A stretch of 64,000 nucleotides of DNA from Candidatus Thalassarchaeaceae archaeon (GTDB lineage Archaea > Thermoplasmatota > Poseidoniia > Poseidoniales > Thalassarchaeaceae): positions 1-64,000 of the forward strand of contig JAQXEZ010000014.1 in the NCBI GenBank assembly GCA_029250605.1. The letters run 5' to 3'. The notes under the pieces were generated by a model. It searched no databases. It was not told where the DNA came from and saw nothing but the letters and a program-made list of their open reading frames with translations. Of this stretch, positions 35,389 to 43,917 are shown piece after piece (position 1 is the stretch's first letter; each line of letters begins with the position of its first letter). Made by a program: the position numbers and the translations under genes.

Positions 35389-37605
35389 TCAGACTGGTCG
35401 GCTGGTTCCGACCAGCTCTTCGGAGCCGCAGTGAGGGCAGTTTGTGTAAGCTGCATCGAGGCCTTCTGGTAATGTAATCTCGAATGCTTTTGAGCATTTG
35501 CTGCAATTCGATCTGAGCGTTGTTCCCTTGGAGGGTTCGGGTTCAATCTTTTCTGGGCTTGATTGGAGGTCCCCGAGAAGCGAATCTCCCAATTCAATGG
35601 GAATTCTGGTTTCCTCTTGGGGTGGAGGAGTGGTTTCGAGCAAATCGAACATCTCAGTTCCCTGTTGGGGGCTTTTCATTTCCCCTTGGGGTGCTTGGAA
35701 AGGAGATGAGTCCCCCTTGCCCCACATCTGTGCCTGCATTTGCGGAGAAGGAGGCTGTGGTGGTGCTTCCTCTTCGCCTTCCTTTGCAACATCTGAGAAT
35801 TCTGACATTCTGCGTCTCACTGCTGAATTATACAAGAAGAAGGCAGCACCTGAGATAATGATCAGGAGTACTGTAGCGATTGCTGCGATGCCTTGCCAAG
35901 AGAGGCCGTTGCTGGATTCACTATCCCTGACGATGACCAGGATTTCTGCATAGGACGTCAGACCGGCATCGTTCTCAATTCTACATACCACATTTGTAGG
36001 CCCCTCCGTGTTGAATTGGTGGATAACCAGAGGACCGTTGAACTGAATCTCGTTGTCGGTTCCCTGATCTATTGTCCATGTGTAATCCAGACCCTCGGAT
36101 TGGTTATCCTGAGCGAATATCTGCAGAGTTGTTGGGTCGCCGTAGTTTACCTCTATCTGAGTCTCATACTGAGAGATCTCAGGTGCGGTTACATCGATGA
36201 AATTCACAAGGGCGTCTTGTTGAGTGGCCATTCCAGACCTATCCCGGACAACTAGAGAGATCACATGCTGTCCGGGAGAGTATTCTTCTGAGACCTGTAT
36301 GATTAGTGTCGAAAATTGGTCTGTTAGAGAGTAGTTGGAGAGTATTATCTCGCCGTCTATCATCCAATCCAGGCTCTCCACCCCCCAATTGTCAGAAAAA
36401 GAAGCCCCGATCGAAAGTTGTTCTCCAAATCCCTTGGTGACCTCCCCCGTTACTCCTAGGGAAACTGATGGGGCAGACATGTCAACAACTCTAACGGATC
36501 TGGAGACACTAGCACTCCTGGAGTCAACTGATATTGCAGAAAGACGGACTGAGTAGTTTCCGGGCTCTTCCCAGAAATGCTCAACGGCCAAACCACTCCA
36601 GTCGCTCACTCCATCGCCATCGATGTCCCACGAAAAGCCAGAGTCTGGTATCTGACCGGATGTGTTTGGTGTACTTGCTGCGGAGAGATTCACCAGGGCA
36701 CCAACATCAACCGAGTCGAGGTTTGTCTGACTGGAGATGGACGGTTCGAGGACCGGAGTGAGAGTTACTGTGACGGTAACCGCGACATCGGAAGTGCCCG
36801 CACCCCCTCCTCCGGGACCCTGTCGGTTGTCCACAACAATGTACAGATTCTCTTCCTCGATATCACTCGCCTCCCATGGGAGGTATCTTTCATCGGAAAC
36901 CAATAGCATATCAGCTGAGTTAATCCTGAGCGAAGAAGACCAGTTCGAGGATGGTGAGTAGTAAGAGAAGGCGTCCTCTGACATTACGAAAATGTCCGGC
37001 TCGCCGGCCATGGTTCTTGCATGGATCTCCACGAATGTTCCCTCATCGACTGTGAAGGGCCCGTGGACAACTGAATATCCTCCGGGTTCGACTCTGTGGA
37101 TGGAGTCGGCGAGAGTGAACTGCCCTGGTTGGATAACGTCGGCATCAAGTTCAATCTCTACGGGTAGGCCTCCCTGATCACCTTCGCCGGAATCCTGAGG
37201 ATGGGCAAGGTTGTCAATCACTAGGTACCACCTAGTTGGTCCTCGGTCATCAGGAGTCTGCCAGTGCCACTCTCCCGTTCCGCTGAATGACTCGAATACC
37301 GATTCTGCCATCCATACTGAGTCAATCCTGTAGGACTGCTCGTTTTGGTAAACGGAAACGGTGTTAGATGGGAACAACAGAATGTCAATTTCCTTATCTG
37401 AGTAGATTTGGAAGGCCAGATTTGTACCGGGGTCGTGAGTACCTAGATCTACGCGGGTGCATCCTTGATCCATAATGGTCCAGTTCTCGGGCAGAGAGTC
37501 AAGATTGGAATTGGTGCACGAAATTACTCCCTTTGTAGAAACCGCATCTACAGAAACCACCGTTGTCAGAAGTGAGGCGATAACCAACGCACTGACCCAA
37601 CGCAT
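35389..37605 (-). CDS. Secreted PKD-domain membrane protein with cytosolic zinc ribbon
   Basis: This 738-residue protein has a signal peptide (MRWVSALVIASLL). An outer beta-rich N-terminal region of about 280 residues is followed by PKD-like domains, recognisable as FSWDIDGDGVSDWSGLAVEH and HFWEEPGNYSVRLSA. A membrane helix lies near 595-617 (GIAAIATVLLIIISGAAFF). The cytosolic tail is Gln/Pro-rich and ends in a two-CxxC zinc ribbon (NCSKCSKAFEITLPE, then NCPHCGSEE). Surface display joined to a cytosolic metal-binding knuckle suggests signalling or a tether to internal machinery; the function is unknown. The start is ATG 37605, preceded by GGGGAGG; a GTG at 37620 is less likely. Confidence 0.8.
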   Translation of the reverse strand: MRWVSALVIASLLTTVVSVDAVSTKGVISCTNSNLDSLPENWTIMDQGCTRVDLGTHDPGTNLAFQIYSDKEIDILLFPSNTVSVYQNEQSYRIDSVWMAESVFESFSGTGEWHWQTPDDRGPTRWYLVIDNLAHPQDSGEGDQGGLPVEIELDADVIQPGQFTLADSIHRVEPGGYSVVHGPFTVDEGTFVEIHARTMAGEPDIFVMSEDAFSYYSPSSNWSSSLRINSADMLLVSDERYLPWEASDIEEENLYIVVDNRQGPGGGGAGTSDVAVTVTVTLTPVLEPSISSQTNLDSVDVGALVNLSAASTPNTSGQIPDSGFSWDIDGDGVSDWSGLAVEHFWEEPGNYSVRLSAISVDSRSASVSRSVRVVDMSAPSVSLGVTGEVTKGFGEQLSIGASFSDNWGVESLDWMIDGEIILSNYSLTDQFSTLIIQVSEEYSPGQHVISLVVRDRSGMATQQDALVNFIDVTAPEISQYETQIEVNYGDPTTLQIFAQDNQSEGLDYTWTIDQGTDNEIQFNGPLVIHQFNTEGPTNVVCRIENDAGLTSYAEILVIVRDSESSNGLSWQGIAAIATVLLIIISGAAFFLYNSAVRRRMSEFSDVAKEGEEEAPPQPPSPQMQAQMWGKGDSSPFQAPQGEMKSPQQGTEMFDLLETTPPPQEETRIPIELGDSLLGDLQSSPEKIEPEPSKGTTLRSNCSKCSKAFEITLPEGLDAAYTNCPHCGSEELVGTSRPV

Positions 37606-37663
37606 CGTATTCCGGTTCACCCTCCCCTTTTGAACGATATCGCAAGAAAGTTCAACGTTGAGT

Positions 37664-37945
37664 CTAGAGATTCCGGGGGATAGGCGTCTGTGGGAACCAT
37701 CGCAATAGCACGACGTCTCCGACCGATCTCACCCATGTCCATGGGACAGCGACGTGCGTGCGCCCCTCGACCAATTCATCTGGTGGGTCTGAGACGAATA
37801 TGTGAGTGCATGACCAGTTGTTCACATCAATCACAGTGTCATGAACAGTTCCGAGGAGACGCCCGTCCGGGATTATGACCGGGAGTCCCCTGATTTCCGA
37901 TGCGTGACGGTCCGCCATATCGAGATGCCATTCATCATTCGGCAT
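37664..37945 (-). CDS. PRC-barrel domain protein
   Basis: This 93-residue protein has the PRC-barrel pattern: SEIRGLPVIIPDGRLLGTV, DTVIDVNNW, THIFVSDPP and VAVPWTWVRSVGDVVLL. PRC-barrel proteins of this size are common near archaeal translation and cell-division genes and are thought to bind RNA or protein partners. It follows L15e by about 20 bp. The start is ATG 37945; a TTG at 37948 is adjacent. Confidence 0.8.
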   Translation of the reverse strand: MPNDEWHLDMADRHASEIRGLPVIIPDGRLLGTVHDTVIDVNNWSCTHIFVSDPPDELVEGRTHVAVPWTWVRSVGDVVLLRWFPQTPIPRNL

Positions 37946-37965
37946 CAATCTGACGGATTAGTCGA

Positions 37966-38553
37966 TTACTTTCCGCGGTTCTTGTTCGCCTTTAGGCTTG
38001 GGCGAAGTTTCTCTGCTCCCTTGCCCTTGTTCAGAAGTCCTCGTCCTCTCTTGCCGGCTCCTGTCTTGCCTCTGAATGCTCGTCCACGGTGGCTCGAGCC
38101 GCTAGAGACCCAACCCATATTCTTGTCAGACTTTATTGCAGGATGCTCGGGATCGATCATGATTACCTCGTAGAACTTGTTCTTGCCGTCTTCGCCGACC
38201 CAGTACGAGTTGAGGACCTCTAGGTTCGGGTATCTCCTAGCAGACCTCTCCTCGGCGATTCTCTGAATTGACTTGCCCATGGTGATCTTCTTGATACCGG
38301 CCTTGGAAGGCTTCCTCTTCATGTGGATCTTACCCTTCCTGAGGCCTCCGCGCCGAACTCTGGTTCGTACGACGACCACTCCCTGCTTTGCCTTGTAGCC
38401 GACTCTCCTAGCGGCATCGATCCTCGTAGGCTTGTCGATCCTCATGAAGACTGGTTCCTTCCTCCAACCGGCCATTCTGTCTATCCTGTATCTAGAAGGG
38501 ATACCCTCCTTGGGCTTCTTCCATACCTCGCTTACGTGCTTGTGCAAACCCAT
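37966..38553 (-). CDS. rpl15e: 50S ribosomal protein L15e
   Basis: This 195-residue basic ribosomal protein matches the archaeal/eukaryotic L15e family along its whole length. It begins MGLHKHVSEVWKKP and contains RRVGYKAKQGVVVVRTRVRRGG and a Gly/Arg/Lys-rich C-terminus (RGLLNKGKGAEKL). It is a marker that the organism is archaeal. It heads the long minus-strand run and is divergent from the SerK-like gene. Confidence 0.97.
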   Translation of the reverse strand: MGLHKHVSEVWKKPKEGIPSRYRIDRMAGWRKEPVFMRIDKPTRIDAARRVGYKAKQGVVVVRTRVRRGGLRKGKIHMKRKPSKAGIKKITMGKSIQRIAEERSARRYPNLEVLNSYWVGEDGKNKFYEVIMIDPEHPAIKSDKNMGWVSSGSSHRGRAFRGKTGAGKRGRGLLNKGKGAEKLRPSLKANKNRGK

Positions 38554-38585
38554 AGTCAGACCTCTAGCGGCCCGCCGACCTAGAA

Positions 38586-38597
38586 CTCATTTATGAG
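38586..38597. promoter_or_regulatory. Possible bidirectional TATA element between L15e and the SerK-like gene
   Basis: CTCATTTATGAG is near-palindromic. It lies about 35 bp from both divergent start codons (38553 minus, 38632 plus), in an otherwise GC-rich 78-bp gap. It is the only TATA-like sequence there. Confidence 0.35.
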
Positions 38598-38631
38598 CCT
38601 GCTTGCACCATAGGGAAGTGGTGGATGACAG

Positions 38632-39045
38632 ATGGAAGGGATAGAAACCCTAGATATTGGTTCTCTGAGGGGTCACGAGGAGGTCATCCCGAGCAATCTG
38701 GAAAGTAGGACTGCGAAGCTTCTGGAAAGGGGTTTCTACAAGCCCATCATCGCCGACAGGAGTTCTCTCGTAATCCTTGATGGACATCACAAATGGACTG
38801 CTGCGAGGGACCTTGGACTTGCAAGGGTGCCTGTGTTGTTGGTCGGCTACTTAGTGGACGGGGGTGTCGAGGTCGATGTCTGGCCGGACTGCGGGAAGGA
38901 CTCGATAACCAAACAGGAAGTTCTGGAGATGGGGATGTCCGGAGATCTCTTCCCTCCGAAGACCAGCCGGCACACACTTCCATTCAAGATCCCGTCAATC
39001 AGCATCCCTCTAAATGACCTGATTGGTCCGCGCTCCCGGACTTGA
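38632..39045 (+). CDS. ParB/Srx-fold protein, short SerK (free-serine kinase)-like
   Basis: This 137-residue protein has the ParB/Srx core. It has a catalytic-region HEE (His15-Glu16-Glu17), the phosphate-binding DGHHKW (Asp50-His53) and the C-terminal block GDLFPPKTSRHTLPF. These match Thermococcus SerK, an ADP-dependent kinase of free L-serine, whose C-terminus has the same PKT(S/T)RH(T/V)LPF pattern. Here the middle domain of the 240-residue enzyme is missing. SerK activity makes O-phosphoserine for cysteine or serine metabolism; the substrate here is inferred. The last six residues (GPRSRT) are encoded by the antisense of the tRNA-Tyr gene, and homologous sequence ends just before them. 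Confidence 0.7.
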   Translation: MEGIETLDIGSLRGHEEVIPSNLESRTAKLLERGFYKPIIADRSSLVILDGHHKWTAARDLGLARVPVLLVGYLVDGGVEVDVWPDCGKDSITKQEVLEMGMSGDLFPPKTSRHTLPFKIPSISIPLNDLIGPRSRT

Positions 39046-39128
39046 ACCGGGGACCCCCTGATGGCTGCCTACAACCAATGTGTTTCCAGTCTACAGTCAG
39101 GTGCTCTAGCCAACTGAGCTAAGCACGG
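39024..39128 (-). tRNA. tRNA-Tyr (GTA) with 28-nt intron
   Basis: The acceptor stem pairs CCGTGCT (39128-39122) with AGCGCGG (39034-39028). It includes C1-G72, the archaeal tyrosine identity pair, and discriminator A73. The D-stem is GCTC/GAGC and the T-arm CCCGG-TTCAAGT-CCGGG. The anticodon stem CCTGA/TCAGG encloses GTA at 39094-39092. CCA is encoded at 39026-39024. The 3' end overlaps the convergent SerK-like reading frame by about 22 bp. Confidence 0.93.
39063..39090 (-). other. tRNA-Tyr intron (canonical position 37/38)
   Basis: A 7-nt anticodon loop requires removing 28 nt between position 37 (G, 39091) and position 38 (A, 39062). This is the standard archaeal site cut by the tRNA splicing endonuclease at a bulge-helix-bulge. 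The exact borders could shift by a base or two. Confidence 0.8.
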
Positions 39129-39332
39129 CAGGACTAGGGAGTGCCCCCCGCCTTATCTCGCTTTCCGGTGATAGTGGGCTATCGAGGGTTACCAACTCGT
39201 TATCCCCGCAAATCCTAGTGGGTCTGATAATCGCCTTCTAAGACTAGTTCCACTCCTCAACGGTTAAGAAGGCAAAGAGAAGACTAAGGGAGCGTAATAG
39301 GCAGAAATGCCTGGGATGCACGAGGCGTTGTA

Positions 39333-40463
39333 ATGGTAGAGGTACCCAGTAGTTCGGTAACCCCAGAAGGGGCTCCCAATGCGCCTGCGAGGATACCTAC
39401 TGCACTGACTGACAAAGAGTTGGAGAACTTCGGACCGCCTGACCCTCGGATACTGGTATGCGGATGCGGTGGTTCTGGAAACAACACTATGAACAGAATC
39501 ACCCACATAGGCGTCGAAGGCGCCATAACTGTTGCAATCAACACGGACAAGCAACATCTAGACAATACCAGGGCAATGCAGAAGCTCCTGGTTGGTCGTC
39601 ACATCACAAGGGGTCTCGGTGCTGGAGGGGATCCGGCGATGGGGAGAAGGTGCGCAGAGGCCGGAAGAGACGTCATCACCAAGATCGTCGATGGAGCTGA
39701 CCTTGTCTTCGTCACCGCAGGATTAGGTGGAGGGACGGGTACTGGGATAGCGCCTATCGTCGCCGAGGAAGCAAAGAGGTCAGGTGCCCTCGTCGTAGCC
39801 GTTGTTACAACTCCGTTCACAGTCGAGAGGAAGAGGCGAATGGAACTCGCACTCGAGGGACTTGAGCTAGTCCGGAAGGCTGCAGATGCCGTACTAGTCC
39901 TTGACAACAACCGACTACTGCACTTCGTTCCCAATCTCCCACTGGACGAAGCCTTCAGCATCATGGACCAACTGATTGCTGAGATAGTGAAGGGAGTGGT
40001 GGAAACCATCACCCTACCTAGCTTGATCAATCTTGATTTCGCTGACGTGCGCACTATAATGACAGGCGGAGGGGTGACCATGATGCTCTATGGAGAGAGC
40101 GACCAAGGGCCCGAGGAGGTCGTGCACGAATCCTTGAATCATCCTCTCTTGGACATCGAGATAGACGGAGCGACTGGGGCACTGATTCACGTCACAGGCG
40201 GACCGTACATGACTCTCGAACAAGCCAACCAGGTCGTGGATCTGATGACGGCTCGCCTCTCGCCCAATGCGAACGTGATCTTCGGTGCGAGGCAGGACCC
40301 GGCATTCGGGGACACCATCAAGGTCATGTCGATAATCACCGGCGTGGCGCATGAGAGGCTAGGAAGGGAGATGGTCAGTGCCAACATGCTTGGTGAGGCT
40401 CTGAACATAGCCAGGAAGACCAGGGAGCGTTCCTCTGACGGTGGTTTCCAGAGGTTTGACTAG
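39333..40463 (+). CDS. ftsZ: Cell-division GTPase FtsZ
   Basis: This 376-residue tubulin homologue forms the division ring. It has the nucleotide loop [13 protein letters not shown], the tubulin signature [12 protein letters not shown], and the T7 catalytic loop [11 protein letters not shown] that completes the partner active site. The C-terminus ends in [10 protein letters not shown], a short tail that may bind an anchor such as SepF. A 200-bp gap follows the tRNA. Two secreted paralogues lie directly downstream on the same strand. Confidence 0.96.
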   Translation: MVEVPSSSVTPEGAPNAPARIPTALTDKELENFGPPDPRILVCGCGGSGNNTMNRITHIGVEGAITVAINTDKQHLDNTRAMQKLLVGRHITRGLGAGGDPAMGRRCAEAGRDVITKIVDGADLVFVTAGLGGGTGTGIAPIVAEEAKRSGALVVAVVTTPFTVERKRRMELALEGLELVRKAADAVLVLDNNRLLHFVPNLPLDEAFSIMDQLIAEIVKGVVETITLPSLINLDFADVRTIMTGGGVTMMLYGESDQGPEEVVHESLNHPLLDIEIDGATGALIHVTGGPYMTLEQANQVVDLMTARLSPNANVIFGARQDPAFGDTIKVMSIITGVAHERLGREMVSANMLGEALNIARKTRERSSDGGFQRFD

Positions 40464-40512
40464 TGAACGGGTATGGAGAAGCCTCAAACATGACCGACTG
40501 GAGAGAATTCTG

Positions 40513-41328
40513 ATGGCAAACAGACTCATTGCACTCAGTATGGCGTTTTTCATGCTGTCCTCAGTGGTGGTAGCGCCAGCATCCGCGCAGGTGGCTGATG
40601 ATCCGAGGCAACCTTCGGTGGAAAACCCACATATGCACTTCTGGGGAACTTCGGACCTGTCATCGTGCTGGACTCACTTCGACAGCAATGACTCGACCGG
40701 TTCTGCAGAGGAGGGCTACGGTGCAAGGACCTATGGCAGTGGGCAAGTAGAAATCTCACTCTCATGCAGGAGCCAAGACAACTTCAAGGAAAATATGTAC
40801 CTGAACCCGAACGGAACCATCCGCATCGAGATAGGAGTCTACATTTTCTCTGACGACTGTGATCCAGAGCAAGACTCCAATTGCAAGGAGTTGACCCTCA
40901 CTCTGCGCAGGGGCAATCTGGCTGTAGCGACTCAGACGTTCCCCTCTGTCTCCGTGGATGGAGATAACGAGCAAGTCGTGTGGGAAATACCCGTTGATAG
41001 CAACATGACGGTGTGGAACAAGACTCAGGAGGAGCCGAAATTAGAGGTTGAGTTCTCCAAGCCTGGGTACAATGGCATTGAGTGCTTCTTCGCAGACTGC
41101 ACCGGAGAGTTCAGATTCTTCTACTCGAACAACGAGGATGGCATGGATGTGGAGGCGAACTTCCCCATCATCAACATGACCGAGGCAGTAGATCCAGAAG
41201 GAGAAGATGGCGGGGACGGAGACGGAGGGAGCCTGCCAGGTGGCCTTCCTGGATTCGGATTGATGGCGGGCCTCGGGGCACTTGCAATTGCAGCAGTGGC
41301 TGCGAATCATAGGACTGAACAGGAATAA
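40513..41328 (+). CDS. Secreted protein with PGF-CTERM-like C-terminus (paralogue 1)
   Basis: This 271-residue protein has a signal peptide (MANRLIALSMAFFMLSSVVV, cleavage near ASAQ). It has a beta-rich outer domain with paired Cys and N-glycosylation sequons, then an acidic Gly/Asp linker. The C-terminus LPGFGLMAGLGALAIAAVAA followed by NHRTEQE (a PGF block, hydrophobic stretch and polar tail) resembles a PGF-CTERM sorting signal processed by archaeosortase. It is clearly paralogous to the next gene: both share HFWG, SxCW, GSAE.GYG and RVYYSNN/RFFYSNN blocks. The start is ATG 40513, the only one giving a proper signal peptide. The function is unknown; the ftsZ neighbourhood hints at the cell envelope or division. 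Confidence 0.8.
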   Translation: MANRLIALSMAFFMLSSVVVAPASAQVADDPRQPSVENPHMHFWGTSDLSSCWTHFDSNDSTGSAEEGYGARTYGSGQVEISLSCRSQDNFKENMYLNPNGTIRIEIGVYIFSDDCDPEQDSNCKELTLTLRRGNLAVATQTFPSVSVDGDNEQVVWEIPVDSNMTVWNKTQEEPKLEVEFSKPGYNGIECFFADCTGEFRFFYSNNEDGMDVEANFPIINMTEAVDPEGEDGGDGDGGSLPGGLPGFGLMAGLGALAIAAVAANHRTEQE

Positions 41329-41399
41329 CCGATAGGAATCCGTTTTCTAGCGACCAATCTAGGATAACCTCAAACTGAACGACAACCCTGCGTAATCCG

Positions 41400-42200
41400 A
41401 TGGCGAGGAGAGTGCTGGCCCCAATCATCCTGGCTCTGCTTTGCATGTCTAGCATGGCTCCCATCGCTTTTGCTCAGTCGGTGGATCCCGAACAACCTTC
41501 CCCGATCAACAACTTCCTGCACTTCTGGGGCAACGAAGAACTGTCCAACTGCTGGGGGAGCTTCGATGAGGATGGTGGGGGATCAGCAGAGCAGGGGTAT
41601 GGGGAAGAGGTAGATGGGGGCGATGCCCAGAGGCTAGAAGTGGACATCACCTGCCGAATGAAGTACGATTTCGATGAAAACGTCTACCTCAAAGCAGGGA
41701 TGAAGATCACGCTGGAATTCGGCCTGAGGATAGATCACGCCGATGCCGAATCCGAGGATGACGAGGACCTAACCATCACCCTGATGAAGGGGTCAGAGGT
41801 TGTTGACAGCAGGTCATTCCCCGACATCGCAACCGACCAGGACATCCAGCTGAAGTGGGAGTTGGACGTAATCGAGAACTCGACATGGTGGAACGCCAGC
41901 GATGGGGAACCGAGCGTCAGATTCCAGATCTCGAAGGCTGGGTGGGATGCATCGGGAACTCCCTGCAGCGGACCCTTGCAGATGCTGAAGTGCGGGGGCT
42001 TCTTCAGAGTCTACTACTCCAACAACCAAGAGGGGCTGAGGACTCAGGTCCAGTTCCCAATAGGGGAGGCACCCGAGGTAGTGATTGAGGAGGAACCAGA
42101 GGAGAAGGGATTACCGGGATTCGGTTTCCTCACCGGCCTTTCAGGGATGGCGATGGCAGTCATAGCGACTCGAGGGGGACCTCTGACTCCTCGCCAGTAG
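41400..42200 (+). CDS. Secreted protein with PGF-CTERM-like C-terminus (paralogue 2)
   Basis: This 266-residue tandem paralogue of the preceding gene has a signal peptide (VLAPIILALLCMSSMAPIAFA). The mature part begins QSVDPEQPSP and shares the HFWGNEELSNCW and GSAEQGYGEE blocks. The C-terminus is LPGFGFLTGLSGMAMAVIA plus a short polar tail, again PGF-CTERM-like. Its last 41 bp overlap the 3' end of the convergent hisS gene. The function is unknown. Confidence 0.8.
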   Translation: MARRVLAPIILALLCMSSMAPIAFAQSVDPEQPSPINNFLHFWGNEELSNCWGSFDEDGGGSAEQGYGEEVDGGDAQRLEVDITCRMKYDFDENVYLKAGMKITLEFGLRIDHADAESEDDEDLTITLMKGSEVVDSRSFPDIATDQDIQLKWELDVIENSTWWNASDGEPSVRFQISKAGWDASGTPCSGPLQMLKCGGFFRVYYSNNQEGLRTQVQFPIGEAPEVVIEEEPEEKGLPGFGFLTGLSGMAMAVIATRGGPLTPRQ

Positions 42201-43416
42201 ACAGGTGCTTCACCTTGACCTTGCCTTTGGACCACTCCTCTGGCATCACCATCACCAGCCTCTCTGCCCCGACTCTCTCGGCATGCTTGAAGACCCACTT
42301 CATGCGCTTGTCCTCCAGAACCAAGTCCGCGCTCCTTCCGCCGGATCTGATTGATGTTGCGACCCTCATTGCTGCGTCCCTCAACTCTGTTCCCATTCCA
42401 AAGACGATGTCCTGGACGCCATTTGTCAATTCAGGGACCAGTCCCTTTGCCCGCAATAGCTCCATCACAACCATGTCTCCGAATCCGAATCCAGTTGCCG
42501 GCAGGTCCTTCCCACCTAGGGTTCCGATCAGTCTATCGTAGCGCCCCCCTCCGCAAACTGCTCGGAGTTCTCCGGCCCTATCATGTGCCTCGAATACCGG
42601 GCCAGTGTAGTATGCTAGACCACGGACCACTGAGGCATCGAGCTCTATCCAGTCGCTAATTCCGTAAGACTCGGACAAGGAGAATATCGACGTCAGCTCG
42701 GCCACTGCCTCGCTGGACTCCCCTAGAGCACCCTCCAGCTCATTCAGATTGGTTATGCTGAGGACCGACTGAATCGTGGAAATTGCCCCCTGGTCGAGTC
42801 CCAACTCGGTCAACTGCGATTCAATCACATCTCCTGGGAGTTTGTCCATCTTGTCAACCACAATGCAGGTCTTGGAAAATCCCTCGCCGGAGATGCCCAG
42901 GGAGCCGAGGACCTCCTCCAGCACCTTCCTGCTGCTGATCCTGATGACCAGGTCATCAGAGGAGAGGCCCACGCTTCGGAAGAAGTGAACCAGCACGGAG
43001 ATTAGTTCCGCGTCTGCCTCTACTCCCTCAGCCCCCCAGATATCGACGTTCCACTGGTAGTGCTCACGGCCACGTCCCCTCTGAGTCCTCTCGTAGCGCC
43101 AGCACTGGGGGATCGAGTACCATTTGATAGGCAGGGCCAATGCACCGGATTTGGCCATGACCATACGGGCCAGAGTAGGGGTCATCTCGGGCCTGAGGGC
43201 TACCTTGCGACCGCCCTTGTCCTCGAAGTTGTACAGCTGCTGGGTAATCTCCTCCCCCGACTTCCTGGTATAGAGGTCCTCGGTTTCCAGTACAGGGGCA
43301 TCGTACTCCTCGAATCCGTGGGAAAGCGCAGCGTTGTGGAACCTCTCGAACAGCCAGTTTCGAACACGCATGTCTTCTGGATAGAAGTCGCGAGTGCCTC
43401 GAACGCCCTTCGTCAC
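42160..43416 (-). CDS. hisS: Histidyl-tRNA synthetase
   Basis: This 418-residue class II aminoacyl-tRNA synthetase starts VTKGVRGTRDFYPED from GTG 43416. Motif 2 is near RYERTQRGRGREHYQWN. The histidine-specific blocks GLAYYTGPVFE and CGGGRYDRLIG are intact, followed by the C-terminal anticodon-binding domain. It is the last gene of the minus-strand run beginning at 49307 and overlaps the convergent secreted protein by 41 bp. Confidence 0.95.
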   Translation of the reverse strand: MTKGVRGTRDFYPEDMRVRNWLFERFHNAALSHGFEEYDAPVLETEDLYTRKSGEEITQQLYNFEDKGGRKVALRPEMTPTLARMVMAKSGALALPIKWYSIPQCWRYERTQRGRGREHYQWNVDIWGAEGVEADAELISVLVHFFRSVGLSSDDLVIRISSRKVLEEVLGSLGISGEGFSKTCIVVDKMDKLPGDVIESQLTELGLDQGAISTIQSVLSITNLNELEGALGESSEAVAELTSIFSLSESYGISDWIELDASVVRGLAYYTGPVFEAHDRAGELRAVCGGGRYDRLIGTLGGKDLPATGFGFGDMVVMELLRAKGLVPELTNGVQDIVFGMGTELRDAAMRVATSIRSGGRSADLVLEDKRMKWVFKHAERVGAERLVMVMPEEWSKGKVKVKHLSTGEESEVPLESL

Positions 43417-43440
43417 GGCACCGCCAAGAACGGGACCACT

Positions 43441-43917
43441 TCAAGCCCTACGCCGATTTCGGAACTCTTCCACTCTTTCTTTGCGGGTGATGCTCCCCTC
43501 GGAGAGGGGGAAGGCGAACATCCTCAGAAGAACGAATGAGATGAATCCGAAGGCTGCGGTGTTCGCTGCCCACGAGTAGTAGTGATTGAATCCTAGAGTG
43601 TCTGCGAAGTAGGCAGTGGAGAGGGTGGAGATGATCAGGAGTGCGACGTAGATTGTCATCATCACAACCAGGCTCTTCTTGTAGTCGGCGAGGGACTCGA
43701 AGGTTAGCCAGCGATGGAGGTTGTGAGCCAGTATTGAGCTCAAGAAGTAGGAGATTGCCCATGCGGAGGCAGCGGGGTACTGTACGGAGATTTGTGCCTT
43801 GTACAGGAAATAGTACATTGCAAAGAAGACTGCAACGTTGATGCAACCTACTGCACAATACATCGTATATTCGCGGATAAGTTTGGCCCAGGGGTAATCC
43901 TCGCTGACTAGCATCAT
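43441..43917 (-). CDS. GtrA-like four-helix membrane protein
   Basis: This 158-residue protein has four hydrophobic segments and the GtrA-family pattern: YTMYCAVGCINVAVFFAMYY, SYFLSSILAHNLHRWLTFES and a charged C-terminus. GtrA proteins are thought to help move polyprenyl-linked sugars across membranes. The start at ATG 43917 overlaps the upstream hydrate repair gene by a few bases. A polyprenyl role would fit the cis-prenyltransferase at 53033, but that link is inference. Confidence 0.7.
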   Translation of the reverse strand: MMLVSEDYPWAKLIREYTMYCAVGCINVAVFFAMYYFLYKAQISVQYPAASAWAISYFLSSILAHNLHRWLTFESLADYKKSLVVMMTIYVALLIISTLSTAYFADTLGFNHYYSWAANTAAFGFISFVLLRMFAFPLSEGSITRKERVEEFRNRRRA

